Notes under the pieces: generated by a model
The model's input: the letters and a program-made list of their open reading frames with translations, nothing else
Databases searched by the model: none
Told to the model about the DNA's origin: nothing
In this document: positions 1-9,071 of the stretch, in pieces
Position numbering within the stretch: the first letter of the stretch is position 1
How the letters are laid out: every line of letters begins with the position of its first letter
Program-made: the position numbers and the translations under genes
From: Candidatus Polarisedimenticolaceae bacterium
Lineage (GTDB): Bacteria > Pseudomonadota > Gammaproteobacteria > Chromatiales > Chromatiaceae
Reading direction: 5' to 3'
NCBI GenBank assembly: GCA_021648685.1
Contig: JAKISI010000002.1
Coordinates: 1 to 64,000 of the forward strand
Length of the DNA stretch: 64,000 nucleotides

Positions 1-133
1 GCAAAACATCCGCATCTTCTGCGATTTGCGTTAATTCGAGGTTGTGAGAGGCGCGCAGAAGATCCGCAATCTTTGCGGAATCATACTCATTCATCTGACA
101 GCCAAAGGTTTTAATAAAGAGTTTACAGGGCAT
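1..133 (-). CDS. miaB: MiaB, tRNA-2-methylthio-N6-dimethylallyladenosine synthase, 5' end only
   Basis: The leftward frame starting at the ATG at 133 gives about 44 residues before the window edge. It begins [19 protein letters not shown] and continues as the start of the N-terminal UPF0004 domain of Mia[13 protein letters not shown] is the family signature and contains the first of three cysteines that bind the auxiliary iron-sulfur cluster. MiaB is a radical SAM enzyme that adds a methylthio group to i6A37 of tRNAs reading UNN codons. The radical SAM and TRAM domains lie outside the window. No strong Shine-Dalgarno sequence is visible before the ATG, so the exact start is moderately sure; the identity is firm. 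Confidence 0.88.
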   Translation of the reverse strand, partial: MPCKLFIKTFGCQMNEYDSAKIADLLRASHNLELTQIAEDADVL

Positions 134-230
134 ACATGGGTGTGAATTATGACACGGCCAGCAAGTTTAATACCTGGCGATAGATTTTTCCATGCATAGT
201 GAGGATCTTTATCCAGTTTGCCGGTGAGGG

Positions 231-1958
231 CTATGTTGGATTGGGTGCTATTTCATGGTAGTCAAAGCAGTCAAAAATGGGGCCGGTCTCTATGATCTCA
301 TTCGATATGATGCGTTGAATAAAATCATTGTTATCCAGCACCAGCTCGCGTTGCGGCTTATATATACCCTGTGGTGCTATAAGGGCTTGCGGTGCTTTTG
401 ATCCTCGATCCACCAGTATTCCGTGCTGGAAGTCAGCTGTGAACTCCTGGTCATAAAAATGGGGGCGAACCGAGATGGGTGCTATTTTGCCGGGCAAAAA
501 CTGTATGCCAATCTCCAGGGTATTGGCGTCCCGCTGGATCATGCGGCGAATAACCCCCGTTTTTAACTCTTTTTCACCCTGGTTGGCATCAAGTTCAATC
601 ATAATCAACTGACCAACCTGTACCTCTTTAGGGAATGGAGGTGGCACAATAATGCCAATGCCGCTTCTGCTTTTGTTAAATATACGCCATGAAGATATCT
701 GAAAGCGCTGGTTTCCCCGACAGAATGCTGCCGGCTCCCCAAGCGTTAGCACATCTTCCTCTGCCGGGTCTTTTATGCAGCTCTCATCCTCTGGTGTGAG
801 CTGGCCCCTCTTAAGGAAGTGGTTGATGGCGCTCAGGCCATAGGTGACGGGGCATGCCCCGTATTTTTCGAGTCGCTCATTTCGGCGGGTGGGGCGGACA
901 TGCCATGCAAGCAGCATGTGGCGAAACATCTGGCCTGCCTGTCCTTTGGATAGCTCTTCAGTGCCTTTTATCTCGGTGCCCTCATCGGCCAGTAACTGCT
1001 TTCGTTGCTGATGGATGATCAGGTTGAGTGCATTGACATGCAGCAACAGATGATGCCCCGGATGTAATTTGGCATTGGGTTCGGGTGGCTTTGGTGGATG
1101 CATGGCTTGCAGATCCACCAGAAACAGCCCGGTGATATTGTCAGGCACTGTGGTCGGTCTGTGCAGCTCGGACTTGATAGCCCAATGCGTGAGGTAGTGG
1201 TAGCAGAACCAGACCTCTCCTTTTGGAAGACGATAGGGGTCGATGATGGCAATGAGCAGGATGCGCTTGAACAGCAGGTCAATAGAGAGGCCCTCCTCTA
1301 TCGGTGTCTGCTCCAGATTATATCGTTCAGCCAGGGTGTAGAGTTGAAACAGCTCACGCCATGCTTTTTTTGAATCAGGTATCAGGCTTGAATATTCCAG
1401 CATCAACTCCAGCATAATGGCCTTCATGGCGGAATAGATGGCATGGCCAAATGGCTGTTGATGTTTATGTATGTTGTTACGTTGAAGATGCCCGTTGATG
1501 ATGAGCTTGTAGCTGTAGGCCAGCTCAATGGCGATCTTTATGGTGATTGGGATGATGTCGGTTCTCTTTGCCCTGTTTTGAGTCCCTTTTTGCTGGGTAG
1601 TTTGCTGTGCTGCCTGATAGATGAGATCAAAGGGTTGCTGATAACAGTTCACCAATGCATGGCGATGGTTCAGCGTGCCCGGAAACCGATTGAGTTGATA
1701 GATCGACTCATACAGTGCAGCGGCTGCGGATAATGGGTTGGCATGCGGCAGATGATTGATCCACTCGAACAGTCTGGATGGATCTGTTTCAACATTTGGA
1801 CTTTCAATGGCATCTTGAGCCGGCACAGTCAGCCGTAGCGGGGCCGATGAGCCTTGTTGTTTTGTCTGGTCTCTCATCACGGGGTCCAAATGGTTGCCTG
1901 CAAGCAGGTTCTGTTTTATCAAATGCCTTGGGGCACGTTCGGCTGTGCTGAATGTCAT
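231..1958 (-). CDS. PilZ-like domain protein, 575 aa
   Basis: A cytoplasmic protein with no signal peptide or membrane segment. Roughly residues 60-400 form a helical region of unknown function, rich in Leu and His. Residues about 415-510 look like a PilZ-type beta barrel (RFQISSWRIFNKSRSGIGI, then a VGQLIMIEL strand and a GVIRRM strand). PilZ domains usually bind cyclic di-GMP, but the classical RxxxR motif is not clear here, so binding is uncertain. It is divergent from the TlpA gene, with about 110 bp between them. The start at 1958 has GAGGG only two bases upstream, so a start near residue 28 (MRDQTKQ) is possible. The fold call is inferred from motif spacing. Confidence 0.6.
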   Translation of the reverse strand: MTFSTAERAPRHLIKQNLLAGNHLDPVMRDQTKQQGSSAPLRLTVPAQDAIESPNVETDPSRLFEWINHLPHANPLSAAAALYESIYQLNRFPGTLNHRHALVNCYQQPFDLIYQAAQQTTQQKGTQNRAKRTDIIPITIKIAIELAYSYKLIINGHLQRNNIHKHQQPFGHAIYSAMKAIMLELMLEYSSLIPDSKKAWRELFQLYTLAERYNLEQTPIEEGLSIDLLFKRILLIAIIDPYRLPKGEVWFCYHYLTHWAIKSELHRPTTVPDNITGLFLVDLQAMHPPKPPEPNAKLHPGHHLLLHVNALNLIIHQQRKQLLADEGTEIKGTEELSKGQAGQMFRHMLLAWHVRPTRRNERLEKYGACPVTYGLSAINHFLKRGQLTPEDESCIKDPAEEDVLTLGEPAAFCRGNQRFQISSWRIFNKSRSGIGIIVPPPFPKEVQVGQLIMIELDANQGEKELKTGVIRRMIQRDANTLEIGIQFLPGKIAPISVRPHFYDQEFTADFQHGILVDRGSKAPQALIAPQGIYKPQRELVLDNNDFIQRIISNEIIETGPIFDCFDYHEIAPNPT

Positions 1959-2070
1959 ACCCTCGAAGACAGCATCCGGGGTCGGATGCTATTTGACGTA
2001 AACGATTGTATTTGGCGAATTATATACGCAAAATGCAGACTATACTTTATGCGTGTTTGTCGGAGGGGTA

Positions 2071-2553
2071 GTGAGACCTGTTAAATTTATGGCTGTATGG
2101 GTGGCTGCTGGCCTTTTGTCGTTGCAGACATTGGCTCAGGCAGAGCCAGTCAAATTCAGTGCTGTCGATATTGATGGAAAGACACTTCATTTAAGTGATT
2201 ACCGTGGTAAGTGGGTGTTGGTGAACTATTGGGCAACCTGGTGCGCACCCTGTATAAAAGAACTCCCTGAGCTTGAGGCATTCCATAACAAACATAAGGA
2301 TGATAAAGCGGTGGTGCTGGGTCTGAATATGGAGAATATCAAGCTGGACAAGCTGCGCCGCTTTGTAAAGAAACATGCGGTCACTTACCCCATTGCTCAA
2401 GTGAAGACGGCTGCCAACACCCCTTTTGGCATGGTATATGGCATGCCAACCTCTTTTTTGGTCAACCCGAAAGGTGAGGTTGCGGCTCGAGAGGTCGGCA
2501 TCATTTCGGCGGAATCGATTGAGAATTTTATTGAACGCTCAGAGAAGGAGTAG
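2071..2553 (+). CDS. TlpA/ResA-type periplasmic thiol-disulfide oxidoreductase
   Basis: A secreted thioredoxin-fold protein of 160 aa. The GTG start at 2071 follows GGAGGGG at 2062-2068; the in-frame GTG at 2053 lies upstream of that site and is less likely. The N-terminus is a Sec signal peptide with a probable cut after LAQA. The active site WCAPC has cysteines at residues 58 and 61, followed by a cis-proline loop (YGMPTSFLV). TlpA/ResA proteins reduce apocytochrome c cysteines or other periplasmic thiols. That role fits a neighbourhood with many c-type hemes, but the substrate is inference. It lies 24 bp upstream of the GspE-like ATPase gene, probably in one transcript. Confidence 0.85.
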   Translation: MRPVKFMAVWVAAGLLSLQTLAQAEPVKFSAVDIDGKTLHLSDYRGKWVLVNYWATWCAPCIKELPELEAFHNKHKDDKAVVLGLNMENIKLDKLRRFVKKHAVTYPIAQVKTAANTPFGMVYGMPTSFLVNPKGEVAAREVGIISAESIENFIERSEKE

Positions 2554-2577
2554 CGTTGAAGCAGGAGGCCTGCATGC

Positions 2578-4386
2578 GTGCGCAATTCAATGACAAAAGA
2601 TAATAATTTTGTAGAGACCGTTGACCGAAAACTGGATGTCAAAGAGCTGTTACCCGCTTTGGTTAAAAGTGGCCTGCTATCGCATGAAGAGGCAGACAAT
2701 GTCCAGCGACTGCATGAGAGTATCGGTGGTGACAAGGTTCCGATTCACCCGCTGGTCTGGTTAGCCGGACGACACCTTAAATCGTCAGCACCGCCCCATG
2801 CGGAACTGACGATAGAGCGGCTGACCGAGTGGCTGGCGGATCATGTTGGCCTGCCCTACCTGCGTATCGATCCCTTGAAGATTGATGTGGATTCTGTTGG
2901 CACCATCGTATCCAAAGCCTATGCGGCACGCTTCCGGATTCTCCCTGTGCATGTGGATGAGGATAAGGCACTGTTTGCAACGGCTGAACCCTACATACGC
3001 GAATGGGAGCAGGAGCTGAGCCATGTGCTGGGTCGGGACATTGAGCGGATCGTCGCTAACCCGCTGGATATTGCCCGATATATTGAGGAGTTTTTTGGTC
3101 TTAGCCAGTCGATGCGCCGAGCCAAAAAGATCGACACCGGCTTTGGCACCTCGATTGATGCCGTTGAGGCGCTGGTTGAGTTGGGCCGCTCTGGCAAACT
3201 GGATGCCAATGATCGGCATATCGTCAGCATTGTGGACTGGTTGTTGCAGTATGCATTTGACCAGCGAGCCAGCGACATCCATCTGGAACCGCGCCGGGAG
3301 ACGGCGAATATCCGCTTCCGCATAGATGGCGTTTTGCACACCGTCTACGAGATGCCGGCAACCATCATGATGGCGGTGGTCAGCCGCATCAAGGCACTGG
3401 GGCGGATGGATGTAGTCGATAAACGTCGCCCACAAGATGGCCGGGTCAAGACAAAAACCCCGAGCGGTCAGGAGGTGGAACTGCGCCTCTCCACCATGCC
3501 CACAGCCTTCGGTGAAAAGATGGTGATGCGCATCTTCGATCCGCAGGTTCTGGTGCGCAGCCTGTCAGAGCTGGGCTTCTCTAAATCAGATGCCAAGCAC
3601 TGGAAGGAGATGACGGAGCACACCCATGGTATCATCCTGGTGACTGGCCCCACCGGGTCGGGCAAAACCACCACCCTCTACTCCACCCTCAAGCAGCTGG
3701 CGCAGCCTGAGATCAACCTCTGCACCATTGAAGACCCGATTGAGATGGTGGAGCCTGCATTCAATCAGATGCAGGTGCTCCCCGCCATCGGTTTGGATTT
3801 TGCGGCGGGTGTGCGCACCCTGATGCGACAGGATCCGGATATTGTCATGGTGGGTGAGATTCGTGATCTGGAGACCGCCCAGATGGCCATTCAGGCGGCA
3901 TTGACCGGGCATCTGGTACTCTCGACGCTGCATACCAACGATGCCTCATCTGCCGTGACGCGGCTGATGGATATTGGCGTTGCCCCCTATCTGATCCGAT
4001 CCACGGTTATCGGCGTGGTAGCACAGCGTCTGCTACGCACCCTCTGCCCTCACTGCAAGGCAGAGACGGAAGATGCCAGTGATGCATGGACGGCATTGAC
4101 CCGCCCCTGGAAGCTGGCGCTGCCGCCCAAGGTCTATCGCCCCGTGGGGTGTGTGGAGTGTCGCAAAACAGGCTACATGGGGCGCATGGGCGTCTATGAG
4201 ATACTGCGTATGACACACGAGGCGCGTGCGCTGATTGATGTGGATTGCACCATTGAAAAGATTCGCAAGCAGGGGCTGAAACAGGGTATGGAACCGTTGC
4301 GCATCAGTGGCGCGAGAAAGGTCTACGCCGGGCAGACCTCTGTAGAGGAGGTGATGCGGGTTGCTCCGCCAACGGATGAGTTTTAG
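2578..4386 (+). CDS. GspE/PilB-type secretion or pilus assembly ATPase (second copy)
   Basis: A hexameric traffic ATPase of 602 aa of the type II secretion/type IV pilus family. The N-terminal MshEN-like region spans roughly residues 15-160. Walker A is GPTGSGKTT near residue 357, and an Asp box and Walker B (DPDIVMVGEIRD) lie near residue 420. A four-cysteine zinc site follows (CPHC near 490, CVEC near 526). The GTG at 2578 sits 9 bases after AGGAGG; ATG 2590 is an alternative. It is separate from the pilB at 46203 and has no gsp or pil partners beside it. It sits instead with a thioredoxin and a CHASE2 protein, so its secretion partner is unknown. Confidence 0.88.
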   Translation: MRNSMTKDNNFVETVDRKLDVKELLPALVKSGLLSHEEADNVQRLHESIGGDKVPIHPLVWLAGRHLKSSAPPHAELTIERLTEWLADHVGLPYLRIDPLKIDVDSVGTIVSKAYAARFRILPVHVDEDKALFATAEPYIREWEQELSHVLGRDIERIVANPLDIARYIEEFFGLSQSMRRAKKIDTGFGTSIDAVEALVELGRSGKLDANDRHIVSIVDWLLQYAFDQRASDIHLEPRRETANIRFRIDGVLHTVYEMPATIMMAVVSRIKALGRMDVVDKRRPQDGRVKTKTPSGQEVELRLSTMPTAFGEKMVMRIFDPQVLVRSLSELGFSKSDAKHWKEMTEHTHGIILVTGPTGSGKTTTLYSTLKQLAQPEINLCTIEDPIEMVEPAFNQMQVLPAIGLDFAAGVRTLMRQDPDIVMVGEIRDLETAQMAIQAALTGHLVLSTLHTNDASSAVTRLMDIGVAPYLIRSTVIGVVAQRLLRTLCPHCKAETEDASDAWTALTRPWKLALPPKVYRPVGCVECRKTGYMGRMGVYEILRMTHEARALIDVDCTIEKIRKQGLKQGMEPLRISGARKVYAGQTSVEEVMRVAPPTDEF

Positions 4387-4451
4387 TCATTTAGGTTTAC
4401 TGTAAAAAACAGCCATCTGTAGCTGAACTCAAGGGAAAACAGGGAGGCCTT

Positions 4452-6137
4452 ATGTCGTTGCGGTCCATTAATCGGTTAATCCAGCTGGGATATCATTTTG
4501 TCTACCGCTCGAAGGGGCGGTTCTACCTCTATCTGGCTTTTTTTTGCAGCGTTCTGGTGGTGCTGGATGCCACCAGCTTCCATCTTGTTGCAGGCATGCA
4601 GCACCGCACCTTCGATATCATGATGAAAAACCGGATTGTCTATCCCCAGGCAGACCCGGATATTGTCATTGTGGATATTGATGAGGGAAGTCTGGAGGCG
4701 ATGGCCGAGGATTATGGCCGCTGGCCCTGGCCCCGGCAGATCTTTGCTGAATTTGTAGAGAATCTGGAGGAGCAGCAGCCCAAGGCCATCATCTTCGATA
4801 TCCTGTTCAGTGACCCGGATGTCTACAACAAAGAGTCAGATGACTACTTTAATGAGGTCGCTGAGACCACAACCAACACCTTCTTCCCGATGCTCCGGCT
4901 CAACCCACAGAATGATGAGCTGAGCCAGGTAACACCGGCGATGATCCCTGGCATGGGGCGCATCCCTGGGGAGCCACAGCAGGATCGAGGGCTGGCCGTT
5001 ATTCTCCCTCATTTTCCGGCAGTGGTGGCAAGCGGGCGGATGGGCACCAACAACATCTACCCGGACAGCGACGGCATCGTGCGCCAGTATGCACTCTACC
5101 GGCCGCATTTTGGCTGGCGCATACCCTCTCTTCCTGCCAGGGTGGCGGAGGTGCTTGGCTGGGAAGTGCCGGATGAGCAGGATGTGCTGCTGAACTGGCG
5201 TGGCCGGCTGGGAGTCTTCAACACGGTTCGCTTCAGCACCGTTTATGAAGATTACCTCAGCCGGGAGCGGCAGCGCCCGCAGGATGAGTTTGCGGGTAAA
5301 GTGGTGATTATCGGCTCCAGTGCCCCCAGCCTGTTTGATACCAAACCCACCCCTATGGAGCGCATTCATCCGGGCGTGGAGGTACTGGCCACGGCAGTCG
5401 ATAACCTTAAAAATGGCGATTGGATCACCCCGCTTTCCAGTCCCTGGATTTATGCGGGTGTGGCGCTAAGCCTTATCTGGCTGGTGGCGTTGGCCTTCCT
5501 GACCGGTATCAAACGCAGCCTGATTGATGGTGTCTTTGCCGGCTCTCAGGTGGGCCTGGTGGCGGTTTCATACGCCAGCCTGAATCTCTCTACCTATTTT
5601 ATTGACCTGACCGCACCGATAACAGCGGGCTTTATCTACTTTACGCTGGCGCGGGTCTACGCCTATGCCGAGGTGGCGCTGGCTGAGCGTCGTGTCTGGT
5701 TGACACTGGAGAGTGATGCCAAGGGGTGGCAAAACACTCTGGTGGTGGTCTTGCTTGGCAAAGAGGGTGTGCTATCGGAAAGCAAAGTGATCACGGGGCT
5801 GAAGCGGCGGCTTAATGCCAGAAAAGAGGGCTTTACCATTGAGCCATTTCCCGACAAACCAGCGGGGGTTGGGCGCGCCTATGGTGACCTGTTGCTGATC
5901 TATTACGTTGATAGTGAAGTCAGGGAGCAAACATCGTCAAAACAGATGGCAACAGAGCTGCTGCTGGAGATGGTCAAGGAGGAGACAACCATGGTTTGTG
6001 GCACCATGCCGCCACTGGGATACAGCCAGGGAGCCATGCCGTATGGTGATGAGCGCGGACGAATAGCGGTGTGGCGCAGGCTGGTTCATCAAGCCGTTCA
6101 TGCCTTGTACCGTGATGAAGCTATATATAAGGAGTAG
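4452..6137 (+). CDS. CHASE2 domain transmembrane sensor protein
   Basis: A membrane protein of 561 aa. An N-terminal membrane segment lies at about residues 24-45. A large extracytoplasmic CHASE2 domain follows at about 50-320 (typical pieces are PDIVIVDIDE, YGRWPWPR and KAIIFDILFS). Then come three closely spaced membrane segments at about 335-400 and a cytoplasmic C-terminus of about 150 residues. CHASE2 is a ligand-sensing domain normally fused to kinases, cyclases or GGDEF domains. Here no catalytic motif is visible in the C-terminal part, so the output is unknown. AGGGAGG sits 7 bases before the ATG. It is followed 5 bp later by the SH3 gene, indicating an operon. Confidence 0.8.
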   Translation: MSLRSINRLIQLGYHFVYRSKGRFYLYLAFFCSVLVVLDATSFHLVAGMQHRTFDIMMKNRIVYPQADPDIVIVDIDEGSLEAMAEDYGRWPWPRQIFAEFVENLEEQQPKAIIFDILFSDPDVYNKESDDYFNEVAETTTNTFFPMLRLNPQNDELSQVTPAMIPGMGRIPGEPQQDRGLAVILPHFPAVVASGRMGTNNIYPDSDGIVRQYALYRPHFGWRIPSLPARVAEVLGWEVPDEQDVLLNWRGRLGVFNTVRFSTVYEDYLSRERQRPQDEFAGKVVIIGSSAPSLFDTKPTPMERIHPGVEVLATAVDNLKNGDWITPLSSPWIYAGVALSLIWLVALAFLTGIKRSLIDGVFAGSQVGLVAVSYASLNLSTYFIDLTAPITAGFIYFTLARVYAYAEVALAERRVWLTLESDAKGWQNTLVVVLLGKEGVLSESKVITGLKRRLNARKEGFTIEPFPDKPAGVGRAYGDLLLIYYVDSEVREQTSSKQMATELLLEMVKEETTMVCGTMPPLGYSQGAMPYGDERGRIAVWRRLVHQAVHALYRDEAIYKE

Positions 6138-6142
6138 ATGAA

Positions 6143-6649
6143 ATGAGAACAATTCAATGGTTAACATGCGCTTTGCTGCTGGCATTTGTAGCCCCGCTAT
6201 TTGCCGAACCCGGCCATATTATTCGCCCCAGTGACTTGATGGAGGAGCCCTACCGGGATGCAGCCTCACTGGTTGAGTTGAAGGCGGGTGATTCGGTAGA
6301 GATCATCAAGCGCAAAGGCGGTTGGCTGAAGGTTGAAGCAGCAGGCCAGACGGGTTGGGTCAGGATGTCCAAAATCCGTAAAGGCAAAGCGGCTGAAAAA
6401 CCAACATCAGGCAACGAGGCAAAAGGGGTGCTGGATCTGGCCAGTGGCCGCTCTGGCACCGGCAATGTGGTCTCTGCTACCGGAGTGAGAGGGTTGAGTG
6501 AAGCAGAGCTGAAAGAGGCGAAATTCAGTGCCAGTGAGATGGATAAGCTGGAATCATTTACTGTTTCCGGACAACAGGCAGCCCGCTTTGCCCAGGCAGA
6601 AAAGCTGGTTGCAAAAGAGCTTGAATTTATCCCGGCAGCAGAGCGATAG
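6143..6649 (+). CDS. Secreted SH3-domain protein
   Basis: A 168-residue exported protein. The signal peptide covers about residues 1-21 (cut near LFA-EP). A bacterial SH3 domain follows at about 25-80 (VELKAGDSVEIIKRKGGW then WLKVEAAGQTGWVR), and the remainder is a low-complexity helical tail. Such SH3 domains usually bind cell-wall peptides. AAGGAG at 6130-6135 overlaps the end of the CHASE2 gene and sits well for the ATG at 6143. The M48 protease gene starts 10 bp downstream. The three genes are probably cotranscribed and may act together in the periplasm; the specific role is not known. Confidence 0.75.
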   Translation: MRTIQWLTCALLLAFVAPLFAEPGHIIRPSDLMEEPYRDAASLVELKAGDSVEIIKRKGGWLKVEAAGQTGWVRMSKIRKGKAAEKPTSGNEAKGVLDLASGRSGTGNVVSATGVRGLSEAELKEAKFSASEMDKLESFTVSGQQAARFAQAEKLVAKELEFIPAAER

Positions 6650-6659
6650 GAGATAGACC

Positions 6660-7547
6660 ATGAAATCCCGATTACTTTTAGCCCTGTTTTTGGTGATGGG
6701 AACGGCATCTGCCCAGGCCTTTGATTTTGGCGGATTGATTAAAGAGGTCACAAAACAGCCGGAGAGTGCTCCAGCTGACAGCCAGCAACAGAGCAGACAG
6801 CCGGGTTTGATGGATCTGTTGGGAGGAACTCCGGTAGAAGAAGAGATTGCTATTGGGCGTGAGATTGCCGGAAGGCTGCTGGGTGCATCGCCACTGGTAA
6901 AAGACAAACAGCTTCAGCAATATATCAATAAGGTCGGCACCTGGGTGGCCAGGCAGAGTGACCGCAATGACCTCAAATGGCATTTTGGGGTGATTGAGTC
7001 TGATGACATCAACGCCTTTGCAGCACCGGGTGGCTATATTTTAGTCACCAAAGGGCTCTATAAAAGACTGCGCAATGAGGCCGAGCTGGCGGGTGTTCTG
7101 GCGCATGAGATTGGCCATGTGATCAAACAGCACCACCTGAAGATATTGAAGCAGGGGCAGTTGATTGACATCGGTGGTGGCCTTCTGCAGCAGAAGATGG
7201 GCGGTGGTGGAAAAGGCCAGGCGATTGGCAAGATGATCGGCAGTGGCGCGGAAATTCTGGCGCGGGGTCTGGATAAAAATGCCGAATATGAAGCGGATCG
7301 TATCGGTGTGGTATTGGCTGCAAGAGCAGGCTACGACGCCTATGCCCTGCCTTCCGTGCTACAGGAGATTGGCCATCTGAGTGCAGATGACAACACGGTC
7401 TCACTGCTGTTTAAAACGCATCCACACCCGGAAAAAAGGCTGCTGGAGCTGGGTGATGCAATGGATGCCCATGCCGACCGGTTTGAAGATGGAAAAATAG
7501 TTGCAGGGAGGTTTTACCGACTGCAAAAGGAGAAAAAAGCACGCTGA
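6660..7547 (+). CDS. M48 family zinc metalloprotease (BepA/LoiP-like)
   Basis: An exported 295-aa protease with a signal peptide ending near AQA at residue 20. The zinc motif HEIGHVIKQHH lies near residue 150, and the third ligand region NAEYEADRIG near residue 208. The size fits the single-domain LoiP/YggG or truncated BepA type without TPR repeats. Such enzymes trim misfolded outer-membrane or periplasmic proteins. It ends the TlpA-GspE-CHASE2-SH3-M48 run. A strong hairpin terminator follows immediately at 7557-7584, supporting its place as the last gene of the transcript. Confidence 0.85.
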   Translation: MKSRLLLALFLVMGTASAQAFDFGGLIKEVTKQPESAPADSQQQSRQPGLMDLLGGTPVEEEIAIGREIAGRLLGASPLVKDKQLQQYINKVGTWVARQSDRNDLKWHFGVIESDDINAFAAPGGYILVTKGLYKRLRNEAELAGVLAHEIGHVIKQHHLKILKQGQLIDIGGGLLQQKMGGGGKGQAIGKMIGSGAEILARGLDKNAEYEADRIGVVLAARAGYDAYALPSVLQEIGHLSADDNTVSLLFKTHPHPEKRLLELGDAMDAHADRFEDGKIVAGRFYRLQKEKKAR

Positions 7548-7554
7548 TGCACGG

Positions 7555-7812
7555 CTACCCGGCTCTTTGCCGGGTGCTTTTTTTCAGATGCCATACCGCA
7601 ATAATCATCCATGCAATATTAAGCATCAATGCACCTATTGCGCCCATAAACAGGGTGTTGATGCCAACCAGAAATGCACCTGCCAGGTTGTATATATGGT
7701 AGGCAGCCGAGGTGTTGGTGAGTTTGCCTTTTGAAATCATGGCGTATGCATACAGCAGCGTTATAGCGCCCACTATCCCGGCTATTTGTGAGGCAGACTC
7801 GATTGTAATCAT
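7555..7812 (-). CDS. Small membrane protein, CBU_0592-like
   Basis: An 85-residue protein with three hydrophobic stretches (about residues 8-28, 38-58 and 60-76), charged ends and a short basic tail. It resembles the CBU_0592 family of small bacterial membrane proteins, whose function is unknown. It overlaps the upstream membrane protein gene by 4 bp, so the two are probably translated together. Its 3' end overlaps the terminator of the convergent M48 gene. Confidence 0.6.
   Translation of the reverse strand: MITIESASQIAGIVGAITLLYAYAMISKGKLTNTSAAYHIYNLAGAFLVGINTLFMGAIGALMLNIAWMIIAVWHLKKSTRQRAG
7557..7584. terminator. Rho-independent terminator after the M48 protease gene
   Basis: ACCCGGC and GCCGGGT pair around a five-base loop (TCTTT), followed by GC and a run of eight T. 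It starts 10 bp after the protease stop codon and lies inside the 3' end of the convergent small membrane protein gene. Confidence 0.85.
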
Positions 7813-8111
7813 GATTCAGGTTGAAAGAGATTGCGGAGTGCAACGCCAATGCCGATGATCCCCGAGAAGATGGCAGAGTAGCCAATGGCCATCAGTGAGA
7901 GGTTAAAATTCCACTCCTCCAGCAGCAGCAGGCTGATGGTGCTGACCGGCATCATCTTGCCCACAGCAACGCCTGCGGCTACAAATCCCGTTCCAAATGC
8001 CAGATAGACAAATGAGATGCCGGTAGAGGGTATGTCATAGCGCACGATAAAGACGCCTGTTGATATAAGTGTTACAGCGATGCCGAGTAGCTGATGCAGT
8101 AGGTCGTTCAT
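7809..8111 (-). CDS. Small hydrophobic membrane protein, unknown function
   Basis: A 100-residue protein with about three to four hydrophobic segments and few charges. I do not recognise the family. The size and Gly/Ile-rich helices are loosely reminiscent of small transporters of the SMR type, but the conserved SMR glutamate and motif order are not evident. It forms a 4-bp overlap pair with the following CBU_0592-like gene, so the two may make a heteromeric membrane complex (inference). The divergent diheme cytochrome gene starts about 160 bp away. Confidence 0.5.
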   Translation of the reverse strand: MNDLLHQLLGIAVTLISTGVFIVRYDIPSTGISFVYLAFGTGFVAAGVAVGKMMPVSTISLLLLEEWNFNLSLMAIGYSAIFSGIIGIGVALRNLFQPES

Positions 8112-8268
8112 TTTTTGCGATGCTCTTGAGTTTGAGTGACCGGCTCCAGAAATATCCCCGATTTGGTGTAGTATACTGCGCGATTAATGGTTTGTATCTG
8201 GGGTTAGTCCGTGGCGGCGTGTCACCTGGTTTTTCAAATTGAGTCTCCCTGATGGAGGTTATATAAGC

Positions 8269-8970
8269 GTGTGTTGGATCAATAGGGGCGTTGCGCTGCT
8301 GCTGGGGCTTGTGATCACCACAGCAAGCTGGAGCCTTGAGTGGAACCATGAAGATGGGGAAAAAGAGCGTGCGTTAACACTAAAACCCAACTACAACCGT
8401 GGGCTGGAGTACTACCGCATCTGTGCAAAATGCCACAACAAACAGGGTTGGGGGCGGCGCGACGGCTCTTTTCCACAGATATCGGGCCAGCACTACAACG
8501 TCCTGATCAAGCAGCTTGTGGACATGCGTGAAAACAACCGCGAGAATCCATCCATGCAGCACTTTGTGATGCCTGAGGTGCTGGGCGATGCCCAGGCGCT
8601 GGCTGACCTCTCCTACTACATCTCCAAACTGCCCATGACCCCGGCAAACGGAAAGGGGCGGGGCAAGAATCTGGAGCGTGGACAGGATCTCTACATGGAG
8701 AAGTGCATTGGCTGCCATGGCGACAACGGTGAAGGTGATAATGAAAAGTTTTTCCCGCGTATCCAGGCGCAACACTATCGCTATATGCTGCGCCAGTTTA
8801 AATGGATAAGAGCCGGTGAGCGGCTCAATGCGCACCCCGATATGCAGATTCGGATTGAGAACTTCACGCTGGAGGACTCCAAGGCGGTGGTCGACTATAT
8901 TTCACGGCAGAAACCACCAAAAGAGATTGTGGCGCCCTCAAGAAAATGGAGAAACCCTGATTTTGAATAG
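8269..8970 (+). CDS. Diheme cytochrome c (c4-like)
   Basis: A 233-aa exported protein with two class I cytochrome c domains. Heme motifs are CAKCH near residue 52 and CIGCH near residue 146. Candidate axial methionines follow each (MQHFVMPEV; MQIRIE). The GTG at 8269 is chosen because GGAGG lies 10 bases upstream; it gives a clean signal peptide with a hydrophobic core. The in-frame TTG at 8239 lies upstream of that site. Cytochromes c4 shuttle electrons in the periplasm between membrane complexes and terminal acceptors. Here it opens a cluster of multiheme proteins, although 101 bp separate it from the next gene. Confidence 0.88.
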   Translation: MCWINRGVALLLGLVITTASWSLEWNHEDGEKERALTLKPNYNRGLEYYRICAKCHNKQGWGRRDGSFPQISGQHYNVLIKQLVDMRENNRENPSMQHFVMPEVLGDAQALADLSYYISKLPMTPANGKGRGKNLERGQDLYMEKCIGCHGDNGEGDNEKFFPRIQAQHYRYMLRQFKWIRAGERLNAHPDMQIRIENFTLEDSKAVVDYISRQKPPKEIVAPSRKWRNPDFE

Positions 8971-9036
8971 TGGGGTGTCTGTTTTGGCATATAAACACCT
9001 ACAAGGCTTAGGCTATACTTGCCAGCTCTTAAGACG

Positions 9037-9053
9037 AGCCTGAAAATCAGGCT
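9037..9053. promoter_or_regulatory. Perfect stem-loop just upstream of the propeller/cytochrome operon
   Basis: AGCCTGA and TCAGGCT form a 7-bp stem around a three-base AAA loop, ending 18 bases before the ATG at 9072. There is no T-run, so a terminator is unlikely. It could be an operator or a 5' leader hairpin that affects translation. Confidence 0.35.
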
Positions 9054-9071
9054 GTGACGAGGGTGTAATCA

